Source: Halopseudomonas pachastrellae
Lineage (GTDB): Bacteria; Pseudomonadota; Gammaproteobacteria; Pseudomonadales; Pseudomonadaceae
Direction: 5' to 3'
Assembly: GCF_900114765.1 (NCBI RefSeq)
Contig: NZ_FOUD01000024.1
Location: 1 to 58,338 of the forward strand
DNA: 58,338 bases
The translations under genes and the position numbers were made by a program. The notes under the pieces were generated by a model. It did no database searches and was not told where the DNA came from. It saw only the letters and a program-made list of their open reading frames with translations. Of the stretch, positions 34,591-44,176 are shown piece after piece; position 1 is the first letter of the stretch, and each line of letters starts with the position of its first letter.

Positions 34591-35754
34591 TCAGAGCGCC
34601 GAGGCGTCGATGTCGACCAGTAGCAGGTGGCGGCTATCGTCGATGAACAGTCCGGAGGTCATGCAGTACTGGTTGGTGGTGGCGTCGCGGTAGCGGTTGG
34701 ACAGGATCACGCGGCTGTCTTCGCCGGCCTCGGCCAGAATCTGATAGAAATACGGCCGCCAGGACCAGTTGTGGTCCAGATAGCGAGGGTCGGTCTGCCA
34801 GGCGCCATCGCGCCAGTCAAAGTTGGGGGAGATCTGCGTGCCCTCTGCGTCGCACAGAAAACAGCGCAACAGCCACGGGTAATTGCGTGGGTCGGGCAAG
34901 CGCGCAGGTTGGGCGCCCTGTTGTAGCCATTGGCGCAGTTCGGCAAACAGCTCTGCCAGTGAGCGGCGCAGGTGTGCCAGCTTTTCGCGCTCTGCCAGCT
35001 TGGCGTGAACGTAATGATCGCGCATCCGCGAGAACTGCTGCTGTACGGCTTCGCTGGGCAGGAAGTTCTCCGCCGGCTGACCAAACAGGTAGCCCTGCAC
35101 GTAGCGGGCGCCGCACTCCAGCGCAAAGTGCAGCTCCTGCTCTGTCTCCACCCCTTCGGCGATGATCCAGCAGCCACTCTTTTCTGCCATCAGGGCCAGT
35201 GCGCGTACAAAGTCGCCGCTGTTGCCGTTGCCGGCGGCCGCCTGACGGAACAGCTGGATGTCCAGCTTGAGGATGTCGGGCTCCAGCGCCAGTACGCGGT
35301 CGAGCATGGAGTAGCCGGCGCCAAAGTCGTCAATGGCGATGCGAATGCCAGCGGCGCGGTAGCGTTGCACGACTTCACGCAGCTGCTCGATGCTGCCCTG
35401 CAGCTCGGTGATCTCAAACACCACCTGATCACTGGCAATGCCCATTTCTTCAAGCAGTTGCAGGCTGGGCAGTGGCTTGCCCGGTTGCAGCTGGCTGATC
35501 CAGGCGGGCGAGATGTTCAGGCTGAGAAACCCTTCGGGGGTATCGCGGAAGCGTTCCAGCGCCTGTCGGCGGATGCTGCGGTCCAGCTCCAGCAGGTCTT
35601 CCTGCGGCGTGGCCGGGTCGGTGAACAGCGGGCCGGCGCTGCGGACATTGCCCTCATCGTCGCGCAGGCGCGCCAAGGCTTCGTAGCCGGCAATGCGGCC
35701 AGTGGCGGTGTCGATCAAGGGCTGGAAGTAGGGCAGTGGCTGGCCTGTAAACAC
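34591..35754 (-). CDS. EAL-domain cyclic-di-GMP phosphodiesterase with C-terminal sensor-like domain
   Basis: A 387-residue protein. The N-terminal EAL domain keeps the catalytic set: EALAR (near residue 25, instead of EALLR), LNISP, FEITE, IDDFGAGYS, LKLDIQLF, AEGVET and QGYLFG, so it should hydrolyse c-di-GMP. Residues about 245-387 form an uncharacterised C-terminal module (WLLRCFLCDAEGTQISPNFDW...RPYFYQIL...SNRYRDATTNQYCMTSGLF) that looks like a single Cache/PDC-type sensor fold, although no membrane helix separates it, so sensing would be cytoplasmic. The start is GTG 35754, with GGAG upstream. Confidence 0.88.
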   Translation of the reverse strand: MFTGQPLPYFQPLIDTATGRIAGYEALARLRDDEGNVRSAGPLFTDPATPQEDLLELDRSIRRQALERFRDTPEGFLSLNISPAWISQLQPGKPLPSLQLLEEMGIASDQVVFEITELQGSIEQLREVVQRYRAAGIRIAIDDFGAGYSMLDRVLALEPDILKLDIQLFRQAAAGNGNSGDFVRALALMAEKSGCWIIAEGVETEQELHFALECGARYVQGYLFGQPAENFLPSEAVQQQFSRMRDHYVHAKLAEREKLAHLRRSLAELFAELRQWLQQGAQPARLPDPRNYPWLLRCFLCDAEGTQISPNFDWRDGAWQTDPRYLDHNWSWRPYFYQILAEAGEDSRVILSNRYRDATTNQYCMTSGLFIDDSRHLLLVDIDASAL

Positions 35755-35858
35755 ATCATTCTCCGGGGTCGGGACGTCGGGCGCTGACTGTATGCAAGAT
35801 TATAGCCAAGCAGCTGGATGCTGCCGTGCTCAAGGACTTTGGGTCCGAGTGGCTGTCA

Positions 35859-36128
35859 TTAAGGAAGCACTGATTAATTCTACATGCCCTCTGGCGTTCA
35901 GGCTGGGCTGCAATCAAGGCGTTATTTCGAAGGCATGTCGGGACCTGTCGAGAAATCACAACGCAGAGTGCGGCCCAGCCTGCACGCCCCGCAGGGCGAG
36001 CGCTCAAGCATGCATCTGCTGCGTTGCGCTGTTTGCCAATAGAACCGCTATTGGCTGCACATCGCGCCTTGCATCTGCACGCTTGAGCACTCGCAGAGAG
36101 CGTGTGGAATTAATCAGTGCTTCCTTAA
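35859..36128. mobile_element. 270-bp MITE with 26-bp terminal inverted repeats
   Basis: The ends 35859-35884 and 36103-36128 are inverted repeats matching at 25 of 26 positions (ttaaggaagcactgattaat...). They are flanked by GCTGTCA (35852-35858) and GCTGTCA (36129-36135), a 7-bp target duplication that extends to 9 if shared TT is counted. The interior has no gene, only short palindromes (caatagaaccgctattg; cgccccgcagggcg). A MITE is the simplest reading: a non-autonomous element moved by a transposase elsewhere. Confidence 0.85.
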
Positions 36129-36167
36129 GCTGTCATTGTGCGCTTGCAGTGCACGATTCTGCGCTTT

Positions 36168-36183
36168 TGGTATGACGATTGCA
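36168..36183 (+). promoter_or_regulatory. Candidate sigma-54 promoter of amt
   Basis: TGGTATGACGATTGCA has the -24/-12 form with ten bases between GG and GC, but differs from consensus at two -24 positions. It lies 230 bases before the amt start. Nitrogen control of ammonium transporter genes by RpoN/NtrC is established in proteobacteria. Confidence 0.5.
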
Positions 36184-36371
36184 CTAATCAGGGGAGTTGC
36201 AGGCTTGGTTGCGCGCCAACTTGGTGCCTTGCTGTTGCGGCAAGTGATCAGGATTGCATCTAACACTATGAAAAATAAATACAAATTAAATAAACCCTGA
36301 AAACCCGATTGCATCGACGCATTTTGCTGTTCGGGAGATATTGCACCAAATGTATGCGTATTGATGCGTCA

Positions 36372-36388
36372 TGCACACATGGGGTGCG
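36372..36388. promoter_or_regulatory. NtrC-like dyad before amt
   Basis: TGCAC-N7-GTGCG differs from the NtrC consensus TGCAC-N7-GTGCA at one base. It is only 25 bases before the amt start, downstream of the proposed promoter, so it would be unusual for an enhancer. A second partial site (TGCACC) begins at 36342. Confidence 0.35.
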
Positions 36389-36412
36389 AATTGTTTGCAA
36401 GAGGCTGCTTGA

Positions 36413-37621
36413 ATGGAAAACCTGCACAGCGCTGTCGAAACTCTGGTTCACGGTGCAAACACCCTGTTTATTCTGATGGGCGCGATCATGGTCCTGGCCA
36501 TGCACGCCGGCTTTGCCTTTCTTGAGGTGGGTACGGTGCGGCAGAAGAACCAGGTCAACGCACTGTCAAAGATCATCAGCGACTTTGCCATTTCCTGCTT
36601 GGCGTATTTCTTCATTGGTTACTGGATTGCCTACGGCGCGACCTTCTTTACCGATGCCGCCACGCTGTCGCAGAACAACGGCTATGCGCTGGTCAAGTTC
36701 TTCTTCCTGATGACTTTTGCTGCGGCGATTCCGGCCATCATCTCCGGCGGTATCGCCGAGCGCGCCAAGTTTGCTCCGCAGCTGTGCGCATCGCTGCTGA
36801 TTGTGGGCGTGGTCTATCCCTTTTTCGAAGGTATTGTCTGGAACGGCAACTACGGCTTCCAGGGCTGGCTTGAGGCGACCTTTGGGGCCGGTTTCCATGA
36901 CTTTGCCGGCTCAGTGGTTGTGCACGCGGTAGGGGGCTGGATTGCCCTGGGCGCCGTGCTGCTGCTGGGGGCGCGAAACGGCCGTTATCGCGGTGGCCAC
37001 GTGGTTGCCATGCCGCCGTCCAATATTCCGTTCCTGGCGCTGGGTGCGTGGATTCTGACCATCGGCTGGTTCGGCTTTAACGTGATGTCTGCGCAGACAC
37101 TGGATGGCATCAGTGGCCTGGTGGCAGTGAACTCGTTGATGGCGATGGTTGGTGGCACGCTGGTGGCGCTGCTGGTAGGTCGTGCTGACCCGGGCTTTAT
37201 TCATAACGGCCCGCTGGCCGGTCTGGTCGCGGTGTGCGCAGGCTCCGACCTGATGCACCCGCTGGGCGCATTGGCGACCGGTGCGGTGGCTGGTGGTCTG
37301 TTTGTCTGGACCTTCATCCTGACCCAGAATCGCTTCAAGATCGATGACGTGCTGGGTGTCTGGCCGCTGCATGGTTTGTGCGGCGTCTGGGGCGGCCTGG
37401 CGGCGGGTATCTTCGGCACCGAGGCGCTCGGCGGTCTGGGCGGTGTGAGCTTTATATCGCAGCTGATCGGTTCGCTGGCCGGTGTGGTGGTGGCCTTTAC
37501 CGGCGGTCTGCTGGTCTACGGCGTAATCAAGTCGGTCGCCGGTCTGCGTCTGAGCGAAGAAGAGGAATACCAGGGCGCCGACCTGTCGATCCACAAGATT
37601 GGCGCGACCTCGGACGACTGA
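36413..37621 (+). CDS. amtB: Ammonium transporter
   Basis: A 402-residue Amt/Rh channel with 11 predicted helices. The twin pore histidines are in HDFAGSVVVHAVGG (first His is the HDF motif's partner, near residues 163-172) and PLHGLCGVWGG (near 320), and the Phe gate and FFFLMTFAAA helix are present. It brings ammonium into the cell, complementing nitrite reduction by NirBD. No glnK is adjacent, unlike the usual glnK-amtB operon, so this is probably a second amt copy. Ribosome site GAGG. Confidence 0.93.
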   Translation: MENLHSAVETLVHGANTLFILMGAIMVLAMHAGFAFLEVGTVRQKNQVNALSKIISDFAISCLAYFFIGYWIAYGATFFTDAATLSQNNGYALVKFFFLMTFAAAIPAIISGGIAERAKFAPQLCASLLIVGVVYPFFEGIVWNGNYGFQGWLEATFGAGFHDFAGSVVVHAVGGWIALGAVLLLGARNGRYRGGHVVAMPPSNIPFLALGAWILTIGWFGFNVMSAQTLDGISGLVAVNSLMAMVGGTLVALLVGRADPGFIHNGPLAGLVAVCAGSDLMHPLGALATGAVAGGLFVWTFILTQNRFKIDDVLGVWPLHGLCGVWGGLAAGIFGTEALGGLGGVSFISQLIGSLAGVVVAFTGGLLVYGVIKSVAGLRLSEEEEYQGADLSIHKIGATSDD

Positions 37622-37676
37622 TTGCTTTGCATTGCACCCGTGCTCTTGGCCTCGAATGTTGCGGGGGCAGGGGCAC

Positions 37677-37709
37677 AAAAAAACCGGGCTGAGGCGCCCG
37701 GTTTTTTTC
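37677..37709. terminator. Bidirectional intrinsic terminator between amt and fabI
   Basis: A-run, accgggc / gcccggt stem (37683-37689 / 37696-37702), T-run: works in both directions for the convergent genes. Confidence 0.92.
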
Positions 37710-37726
37710 CCGCAAATAGCGGCGAT

Positions 37727-38521
37727 TTACTCTTCCAGACCACCCATGGCGGTGATGTTGAAGCCACCGTCAACGTAGGTGATTTCACCGGACATGCCCG
37801 AGGCCAGGTCGGAGCAAAGGAAGGCGCCGACGTTGCCGACTTCTTCGATGGTGACGTTACGACGCAGCGGGGTTTGCGCGGCGTTGTGCGACAGCATCTT
37901 GCGGAAGCTCTTGATGCCGGAAGCGGCCAGGGTGCGGATCGGGCCGGCAGAAATGGCGTTTACGCGGGTGCCTTCCGGGCCCAGGCTGGTGGCCAGGTAG
38001 CGAACACCGGCTTCGAGGCTGGCCTTGGCCATACCCATAACGTTGTAGTTGGGCATGGTGCGCTCAGCGCCGAGGTAGGACAGGGTCAGTAGACTGCCGT
38101 TGCGGCCTTTCATCATCTCGCGACCGGCCTTGGCCAGGGCGACAAAGCTGTAGGCGCTGATGTCGTGGGCAATGCGGAAGCCTTCGCGGGTGGTGACTTC
38201 GGCGAAGTTGCCGTCCAGCTGGTCGCCGGGGGCGAAACCAACGGAGTGAACGATGCAATCCAGGCCATCCCACTTCTTGGCCAGCTCGACGAACACCTGT
38301 TCGATTTCGGCGTCATCAGCCACATCGCAGGGGAAGCACAGCTCAGGACCGGAGCCCCAGCCGGCAGCGAATTCTTCAACCCGGCCTTTCAGCTTTTCGT
38401 TCTGATAGGTGAAGGCCAGTTCGGCGCCCTCGCGGTGCATGGCGGCGGCGATGCCGGAGGCAATGGACAGTTTGCTGGCTACGCCAACGATGAGTACGCG
38501 CTTTCCGCTGAGAAATCCCAT
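37727..38521 (-). CDS. fabI: Enoyl-[acyl-carrier-protein] reductase (NADH)
   Basis: A 264-residue short-chain dehydrogenase-like reductase for the last step of fatty-acid elongation. The N-terminal [20 protein letters not shown] is the NAD loop with the FabI-specific Ser-Ile-Ala, and the catalytic pair is in YNVMGMAK (Tyr-six residues-Lys, near 157-164). C-terminal [17 protein letters not shown] is typical. Start at ATG 38521, with AGGAAAG upstream. Target of triclosan in other species. Confidence 0.95.
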   Translation of the reverse strand: MGFLSGKRVLIVGVASKLSIASGIAAAMHREGAELAFTYQNEKLKGRVEEFAAGWGSGPELCFPCDVADDAEIEQVFVELAKKWDGLDCIVHSVGFAPGDQLDGNFAEVTTREGFRIAHDISAYSFVALAKAGREMMKGRNGSLLTLSYLGAERTMPNYNVMGMAKASLEAGVRYLATSLGPEGTRVNAISAGPIRTLAASGIKSFRKMLSHNAAQTPLRRNVTIEEVGNVGAFLCSDLASGMSGEITYVDGGFNITAMGGLEE

Positions 38522-38534
38522 AGTGCTTTCCTGT

Positions 38535-40169
38535 TTAGTGCATGGCCGTATCGGCCCTGTTATCGGTTTGCGGCAGGGCAAAGGCCGCTTCCAGCAGCTG
38601 ACGAGTATACGCGTGCTGCGGAGAAGCGAAGATGTCGCCTGCCGGTCCCTGTTCTACTACTTCGCCCTGGCGGATCACCATCAACTGATGGCTGAGAACC
38701 TTGACCACAGCCAGGTCGTGACTGATAAACAAATACGTCAGATTGTACTTCTGCTGCAGACTGCGCAGCAGCTCTACCACTTGCCCCTGTACCGTGCGAT
38801 CCAGTGCCGAGGTCGGCTCATCCAGCAGGATCAGCTTGGGCTTGAGCACCAGTGCCCGGGCAATCGAGATCCGTTGGCGCTGGCCGCCGGAAAACTCGTG
38901 CGGATAGCGGTGTCGGGTCTCCGGATCCAGGCCGACTTCCTGCAAGGCCTGAATCACCATCTGTTCGCGCTCTGCCTCATTGCCGATGCGGTGAATCTCC
39001 AGCCCCTCGCTGATGATCTGGCCGACCGACATGCGCGGGCTCAGACTGCCATACGGGTCCTGAAACACCACCTGCAGCTCGCGGCGCAGTGGGCGTACTT
39101 CCTGCTGGCCAAGCCCATCCAGGCGCTTGCCGTCACATTCGATCAGGCCCTGGCTGTCGATCAGCCGCAGAATCGCCATGCCCAGGGTTGTTTTGCCCGA
39201 GCCGCTTTCACCGACAATGCCCAGGGTCTGCCCGCGGGGCAGACTGAAGCTGATGTCGGTGACCGCCTTGACGTGATCAACGGTACGTCGCAGTACGCCT
39301 TTTTTGATCGGAAACCACACCCGCACCTGCTCCGCCCGCAGAATATCGTCTGCATTCGGATCGACCGGCACCGGCTCTCCGCTGGGGTCGGCAGCCAGCA
39401 GCTGACGGGTGTAATCGTGCTGCGGCTTGCTGAACAGAGTAGCGCAATCGTTCTCTTCGACGACGTCACCGCGATACATGACACATACCCGGTGGGCAAT
39501 TTTGCGGACCAGGTTCAGATCGTGGCTGATCAGCAGCATGGCCATGCCGAGTTTTTGCTGGAGTTCCTTGAGCAGTTCGAGGATTTTCAGCTGTACCGTG
39601 ACATCCAGTGCGGTGGTCGGCTCGTCGGCGATCAGCAGCTCCGGTTCATTGGCCAGTGCCATGGCGATCATCACACGCTGGCGCTGGCCGCCGGACAGTT
39701 CATGAGGATAGGCGCCCAGGCGCTTGCGCGGCTCCGGAATGCCCACCAGCTCCAGCAGCTCCAGCGTGCGTTCACGCGCCTGCGCCTTGTTCAGCCCCTT
39801 GTGCAGGGCGAGCACCTCACCAATTTGCCGCTCCACGCTGTGCAGTGGATTGAGCGAGCTCATGGGCTCCTGAAAGATCATGGATATGCGGTTGCCGCGG
39901 ACCTTGCGCAGCTGGTTTTCACCAGCTTTGAGCAGGTCATTGCCGTGAAACTCGATGCTGCCGCTCGGGTGTGAGGCGAGCGGGTAGGGCAGCAGGCGCA
40001 GAATGGAGTGCGCGGTTACCGACTTGCCCGAGCCGCTCTCACCGACCAGCGCCAGGGTCTGGCCGGGCTGAATATCAAAGCTGACATCCTTGACCGCCAA
40101 GACGCTGTCATCGCCCTGACGAAAGGCCACGCTGAGATTGCGGATGCTGATCAAAGGTTGTTCGCTCAT
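38535..40169 (-). CDS. yejF: Peptide ABC transporter, fused double ATPase (YejF-like)
   Basis: A 544-residue protein with two complete ABC ATPase units. Walker A GESGSGKS (near residue 45) and GESGSGKTT (near 330); signatures LSGGQRQR (near 158) and FSGGQRQR (near 440); Walker B LLIADEPT and LILLDEPT. It powers YejABE-type uptake of oligopeptides, including microcin C-like compounds in E. coli. Start at ATG 40169 (AAGGAA upstream); a single base separates it from the yejE stop. Confidence 0.92.
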   Translation of the reverse strand: MSEQPLISIRNLSVAFRQGDDSVLAVKDVSFDIQPGQTLALVGESGSGKSVTAHSILRLLPYPLASHPSGSIEFHGNDLLKAGENQLRKVRGNRISMIFQEPMSSLNPLHSVERQIGEVLALHKGLNKAQARERTLELLELVGIPEPRKRLGAYPHELSGGQRQRVMIAMALANEPELLIADEPTTALDVTVQLKILELLKELQQKLGMAMLLISHDLNLVRKIAHRVCVMYRGDVVEENDCATLFSKPQHDYTRQLLAADPSGEPVPVDPNADDILRAEQVRVWFPIKKGVLRRTVDHVKAVTDISFSLPRGQTLGIVGESGSGKTTLGMAILRLIDSQGLIECDGKRLDGLGQQEVRPLRRELQVVFQDPYGSLSPRMSVGQIISEGLEIHRIGNEAEREQMVIQALQEVGLDPETRHRYPHEFSGGQRQRISIARALVLKPKLILLDEPTSALDRTVQGQVVELLRSLQQKYNLTYLFISHDLAVVKVLSHQLMVIRQGEVVEQGPAGDIFASPQHAYTRQLLEAAFALPQTDNRADTAMH

Positions 40170-40170
40170 C

Positions 40171-41202
40171 TCATTTCCTTGGGTCAAAGGCATCACGCAG
40201 TGCTTCGCCGATAAACACCAGCAGGCTGAGCATCAGCGACAACACGACAAAGGCGGTAATCCCCAGCCAGGGCGCCTGCAAGTTGCTCTTGCCCTGGGCG
40301 ATCAGCTCACCCAGTGATGGCGCGCCGGGTGGCAGGCCAAAGCCGAGGAAGTCGAGCGAGGTCAGAGTGATGACGCCACCGGTCAGAATGAAGGGGAAGA
40401 AGGTCAGGGTGGCGACCATCGCGTTGGGCAGGATATGCCTGAACATGATCACCTGGTTGCTGGCGCCCAGAGCGCGGGCAGCGCGCACGTACTCCAAGTT
40501 GCGCCCCCGCAGAAATTCGGCACGCACCACATCCACCAGTGCCATCCATGAGAACAGCAGCATGATGCCCAGCAGCCACCAGAAGTTGGGCTGCACGAAG
40601 CTGGCCAGAATGATCAGCAGGTAGAGCACCGGCAGGCCGGACCAGACCTCGATAAAGCGTTGGCCGAACAGGTCGATACGCCCGCCGTAGAAGCCCTGCA
40701 CCGCACCGGCAATGACGCCGATGATCGAGCTGAAAATGGTCAGCGTCAGGGCAAAGAGTACCGAGATGCGGAAGCCGTAGATTACCCGCGACATCACGTC
40801 TCGCGCCTGATCATCGGTACCCAGCCAATTATCCGCCGAAGGCGGCGCCGGGGCAGGCACTTGCAGGTCGTAGTTGATGGTGTCGTAGTGATAGGGGATG
40901 GGCGGCCAGAGCATCCAGCCATCGCCAGCCTCGGTGATCAGCTCCTGCACGTAGGGGCTGCGGTAGTCAGCCTCGATCGGAAACTCGCCACCAAAGGCTG
41001 TCTCGGGATAGCGCTTGAACACCGGAAAGTACAGCTCGCCCTGATAACCCACGGCCAGTGGCTTGTCGTTGGCAATCAGTTCGGCGCCGAGGCTGAGCAC
41101 GAATAGCACCATGAACAGGTGTAGCGACCACCAGCCGCGGCGATTGGCACGAAAGCGCGCAAAACGGCGCTGATTGAGCGGGGACAGATTGAATAGACGC
41201 AT
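40171..41202 (-). CDS. yejE: Peptide ABC transporter permease (YejE-like)
   Basis: A 343-residue permease of the DppC type. One N-terminal helix is followed by a periplasmic stretch of about 100 residues (HYDTINYDLQVPAPAPPSADNWLGTDDQARDV) and five more helices. The EAA-like loop ARALGASNQVIMFRHILPNA (near 235-255) contacts the ATPase. It pairs with YejB to form the channel. Confidence 0.92.
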   Translation of the reverse strand: MRLFNLSPLNQRRFARFRANRRGWWSLHLFMVLFVLSLGAELIANDKPLAVGYQGELYFPVFKRYPETAFGGEFPIEADYRSPYVQELITEAGDGWMLWPPIPYHYDTINYDLQVPAPAPPSADNWLGTDDQARDVMSRVIYGFRISVLFALTLTIFSSIIGVIAGAVQGFYGGRIDLFGQRFIEVWSGLPVLYLLIILASFVQPNFWWLLGIMLLFSWMALVDVVRAEFLRGRNLEYVRAARALGASNQVIMFRHILPNAMVATLTFFPFILTGGVITLTSLDFLGFGLPPGAPSLGELIAQGKSNLQAPWLGITAFVVLSLMLSLLVFIGEALRDAFDPRK

Positions 41203-41205
41203 GGA

Positions 41206-42279
41206 TCAACCCTCCCGGCTGGAAAAGTCGATACGCGGATCGACCAGGGTGTAGGCGATATCGCCGATCAGCTTCACCACCAGACCGACCAGCGTGAAGA
41301 TGTAGAGAGTGCCGAACATCACCGGGTAATCGCGGTTGATCGCCGCTTCAAAGCCGAGCAGGCCCAGGCCATCGAGAGAGAAGATCACCTCGATCAGCAG
41401 CGAGCCGGTGAAGAAGATGCTGATCAGCGCCGACGGGAAGCCGGCAATGATCAGCAGCATGGCGTTGCGGAATACGTGGCCGTAGAGCACGCGGCGCTCG
41501 GACAGGCCCTTGGCGCGGGCGGTAACCACGTACTGCTTGCCGATCTCGTCGAGAAAGCAGTTCTTGGTCAGCATGGTCAGGGTGGCAAAGCTGCCCACCA
41601 CCATGGCAAAGATCGGCAGTACCAGATGCCAGAAGTAGTCGAGAATCTGCTCGCCGGTACTCATCTGCTCGAAGTTGTTGGAGGTCAGCCCGCGCAGCGG
41701 GAACCAGTCCAGATAGCTGCCGCCGGCAAACAGCACGATGAGCAGGATCGCCAGCAAAAAGCCGGGGATGGCGTAGCCGACAATGATCAGCGAACTGGTC
41801 CAGACATCAAAAGCAGAGCCGTGCTTGATGGCCTTGCGAATGCCAAGCGGGATGGAGATCAGGTATGTCAGCAGGGTGGTCCAAAGCCCCAGCGAAATGG
41901 AGACGGGCATCTTCTCCAGAATCAGATCGGTCACCTTGGCGTCGCGAAAGAAGCTGTCGCCAAAATCGAACTGCAGGTAGCCCTTGATCATCAGCCAGAA
42001 ACGCTCATGGGCGGGCTTGTCGAAGCCGTACATGCGCTCGATCTCGGCGATGATGTCCGGGTCCAGCCCCTGCGCGCCGCGATAGTTGCCGCCACTGGCG
42101 ACTTCGCTGCCGCCGCCGCCAACTCGGCTGGTGGCGCTGCCCTCAAAGCCTTCAAGGTTGGCAATCATCTGCTCGACCGGCCCGCCGGGCGCGGCCTGGA
42201 TGATCAGGAAGTTGATCAACAAAATGCCGAACAGCGTCGGGATGATCAGCAGCAGGCGACGGATAATGTAGGCAAGCAT
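41206..42279 (-). CDS. yejB: Peptide ABC transporter permease (YejB-like)
   Basis: A 357-residue DppB-type permease: [22 protein letters not shown] start, a large periplasmic loop with [15 protein letters not shown], and the EAA loop [23 protein letters not shown] (near residue 255). It is three bases from yejE and two bases after the binding protein, so one operon. Confidence 0.93.
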   Translation of the reverse strand: MLAYIIRRLLLIIPTLFGILLINFLIIQAAPGGPVEQMIANLEGFEGSATSRVGGGGSEVASGGNYRGAQGLDPDIIAEIERMYGFDKPAHERFWLMIKGYLQFDFGDSFFRDAKVTDLILEKMPVSISLGLWTTLLTYLISIPLGIRKAIKHGSAFDVWTSSLIIVGYAIPGFLLAILLIVLFAGGSYLDWFPLRGLTSNNFEQMSTGEQILDYFWHLVLPIFAMVVGSFATLTMLTKNCFLDEIGKQYVVTARAKGLSERRVLYGHVFRNAMLLIIAGFPSALISIFFTGSLLIEVIFSLDGLGLLGFEAAINRDYPVMFGTLYIFTLVGLVVKLIGDIAYTLVDPRIDFSSREG

Positions 42280-42281
42280 GC

Positions 42282-44159
42282 TTATTCGGCCTCTGGCGCG
42301 GCGTCGCCTGCGGTGTCTGCGGCGCTGGCTTGTGGTTCCACCACTTGCTCCTGCTCGCTGCGCAGGCGCTCATCCTTGGCAGGGTCTACCCACCAGGTGT
42401 AGAGCCCAAGGTCGTACTTCGGCGGTTGCTCCGGGTGCCCGAACTTGTTCCAGTAGGCGGCGCGATAAACCTTGGTGTACCAGTTGGGTACGACCAGGTG
42501 CAGCGAGCGCAGCGCGCGGTCCAGGGCGTGGGTGTAGGTGACCAGTGAGTCGCGCGAGTCGGCTTGAATCAGGCCCTCAACCAGGGTGTCGATCGCCGGG
42601 TCTTTCAAGCCCATCAGGTTACGGCTGCCCGGGTTGTCTGCACTGGAGGAGTGCCAGTATTCCCGTTGCTCATTGCCCGGTGAGTTGGACTGGCCGAAGC
42701 TGGTGACCACCATGTCGAAGTCACGCGAGCGCAGGCGGTTGATGTATTGCGATACATCGACGCGGCGCAGTTCCATATTGATGCCGAGCGAGGCCAGGTT
42801 GCGCTTGAACGGCAGCAGCACGCGCTCAAACTCGGCCTGTACCAGCAAGAATTCAAACTGCAGGGGCTCGCCGTCGGCGTTGACCAGTTGATCGTCGACA
42901 ATCTGCCAGCCTGCCTCTTGCAGCAGTGCATAGGCTTCGCGACGTTGATCACGGATGGTGCCGCTGCCATCGGTTTTCGGGGGCGTCCAGACCGGGCCAA
43001 AAACGCTGGCGGGCAACTGGTCACGCAGGGGCTCAAGTAATGCCAGCTCGTCAGCGTCGGGCTCGCCCTGGGCAGCCAGTTCAGAGTTGTCGAAGTAGCT
43101 GGTGGTGCGAGTGTAGGCGCCATGGAACAGCTTGGCGTTCGACCATTCGAAATCGAACAGCAGTGCGATGGCCTGGCGTACCCGGGCATCGGCGAAGTAG
43201 GGCTTGCGCATGTTGAAGACAAAGCCCTGCATGCCCTGAGTGTTGTTGTTCGGGATTTCTTCCTTGATGATCCGGCCGGCGCTCAGGGCGGGGCTGCTGT
43301 AACCGGTTGCCCAGTTCTTGGCGGCCATTTCCTGGTTGAAGTCGAACTGGCCGGCCTTGAAGGCCTCCAGCGTGACGTTGCCGTCGCGGTAGTAGTCGAC
43401 GACGATCCGGTCGAAATTGTAAAAGCCGCGCTGCACCGGCAGGTCTTTGGCCCAATAGTCTTTCACTCGCTCAAAACTGACACTGCGACCGGGGCGCACC
43501 TGACCAATCTGGTAGGGGCCGCTGCCCAGTGGCGCTTCCAGCGAGCCCTTGCTGAAGTCGCGACCTTCCCAGTAGTGCTTGGGCAGCACCGGCAGTTGGC
43601 CCAGCACCAGCGGCAGTTCACGGTTGCCGCTGTGCTTGAAGTGGAAGGTGACGCTGTGTGGGTCGTCGGCGACGACCCTATCCACATCGCCGTAGTAGGC
43701 GCGATAGAAGGGCGCGCCTTGCTCGATCAGGGTGTTGAAGGTGAAGACCACGTCGTCGGCGGTGATCGCTGCGCCGTCATGAAAGCGCGCTTCGGGGCGG
43801 AGCTTGAATCTGACCCAGCTGCCGTCCTCGGCCTTCTCGATGCTTTCGGCCACCAGCCCGTATTCGGTGAAGGGCTCGTCGAGTGAGTGGAAGGTAAGGG
43901 TGTCGTAGATCAGGCCAAGCTGCTCGGCAGATGTGCCGCGGCTGATGTAGGGGTTCAGCGAGTCGAAACCGCCAAAGCCGGACAGTCTCAGTGTGCCGCC
44001 CTTGGGCGCGTCCGGATTGACGTAATCGAAGTGAGTGAAGTCGGCGGGGTACTTGGGTGCCTCATCATAGAGCGTAACGGCATGTTGTGGTGCGGCCTGC
44101 AGGGCGCCTGCGGCGCACATCAGCAGCGCCAGGCTGCAGGATTTCAACGAGAGTCGCAT
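42282..44159 (-). CDS. yejA: Extracellular solute-binding protein family 5 (YejA-like), second copy
   Basis: A 625-residue periplasmic binding protein: signal peptide ([15 protein letters not shown]), then ACBP family-5 features ([29 protein letters not shown] near residue 44, [22 protein letters not shown] near 122, [17 protein letters not shown] near 315). A Glu/Ala-rich tail ([15 protein letters not shown]) is extra. It captures peptides for the YejBEF transporter. It is a paralogue of the preceding gene, 17 bases away. Confidence 0.92.
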   Translation of the reverse strand: MRLSLKSCSLALLMCAAGALQAAPQHAVTLYDEAPKYPADFTHFDYVNPDAPKGGTLRLSGFGGFDSLNPYISRGTSAEQLGLIYDTLTFHSLDEPFTEYGLVAESIEKAEDGSWVRFKLRPEARFHDGAAITADDVVFTFNTLIEQGAPFYRAYYGDVDRVVADDPHSVTFHFKHSGNRELPLVLGQLPVLPKHYWEGRDFSKGSLEAPLGSGPYQIGQVRPGRSVSFERVKDYWAKDLPVQRGFYNFDRIVVDYYRDGNVTLEAFKAGQFDFNQEMAAKNWATGYSSPALSAGRIIKEEIPNNNTQGMQGFVFNMRKPYFADARVRQAIALLFDFEWSNAKLFHGAYTRTTSYFDNSELAAQGEPDADELALLEPLRDQLPASVFGPVWTPPKTDGSGTIRDQRREAYALLQEAGWQIVDDQLVNADGEPLQFEFLLVQAEFERVLLPFKRNLASLGINMELRRVDVSQYINRLRSRDFDMVVTSFGQSNSPGNEQREYWHSSSADNPGSRNLMGLKDPAIDTLVEGLIQADSRDSLVTYTHALDRALRSLHLVVPNWYTKVYRAAYWNKFGHPEQPPKYDLGLYTWWVDPAKDERLRSEQEQVVEPQASAADTAGDAAPEAE

Positions 44160-44176
44160 TCAGGTCCCTTGTTCTT

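Larger units (their letters stand above)
36129..36412. other. Upstream region of the ammonium transporter gene
   Basis: About 280 AT-rich bases without a gene between the MITE and amt. They hold the sigma-54-like site at 36168 and NtrC-like sites near 36342 and 36372. The MITE now ends 40 bases before the promoter, so any native sequence further upstream is displaced by 277 bases. Confidence 0.5.
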
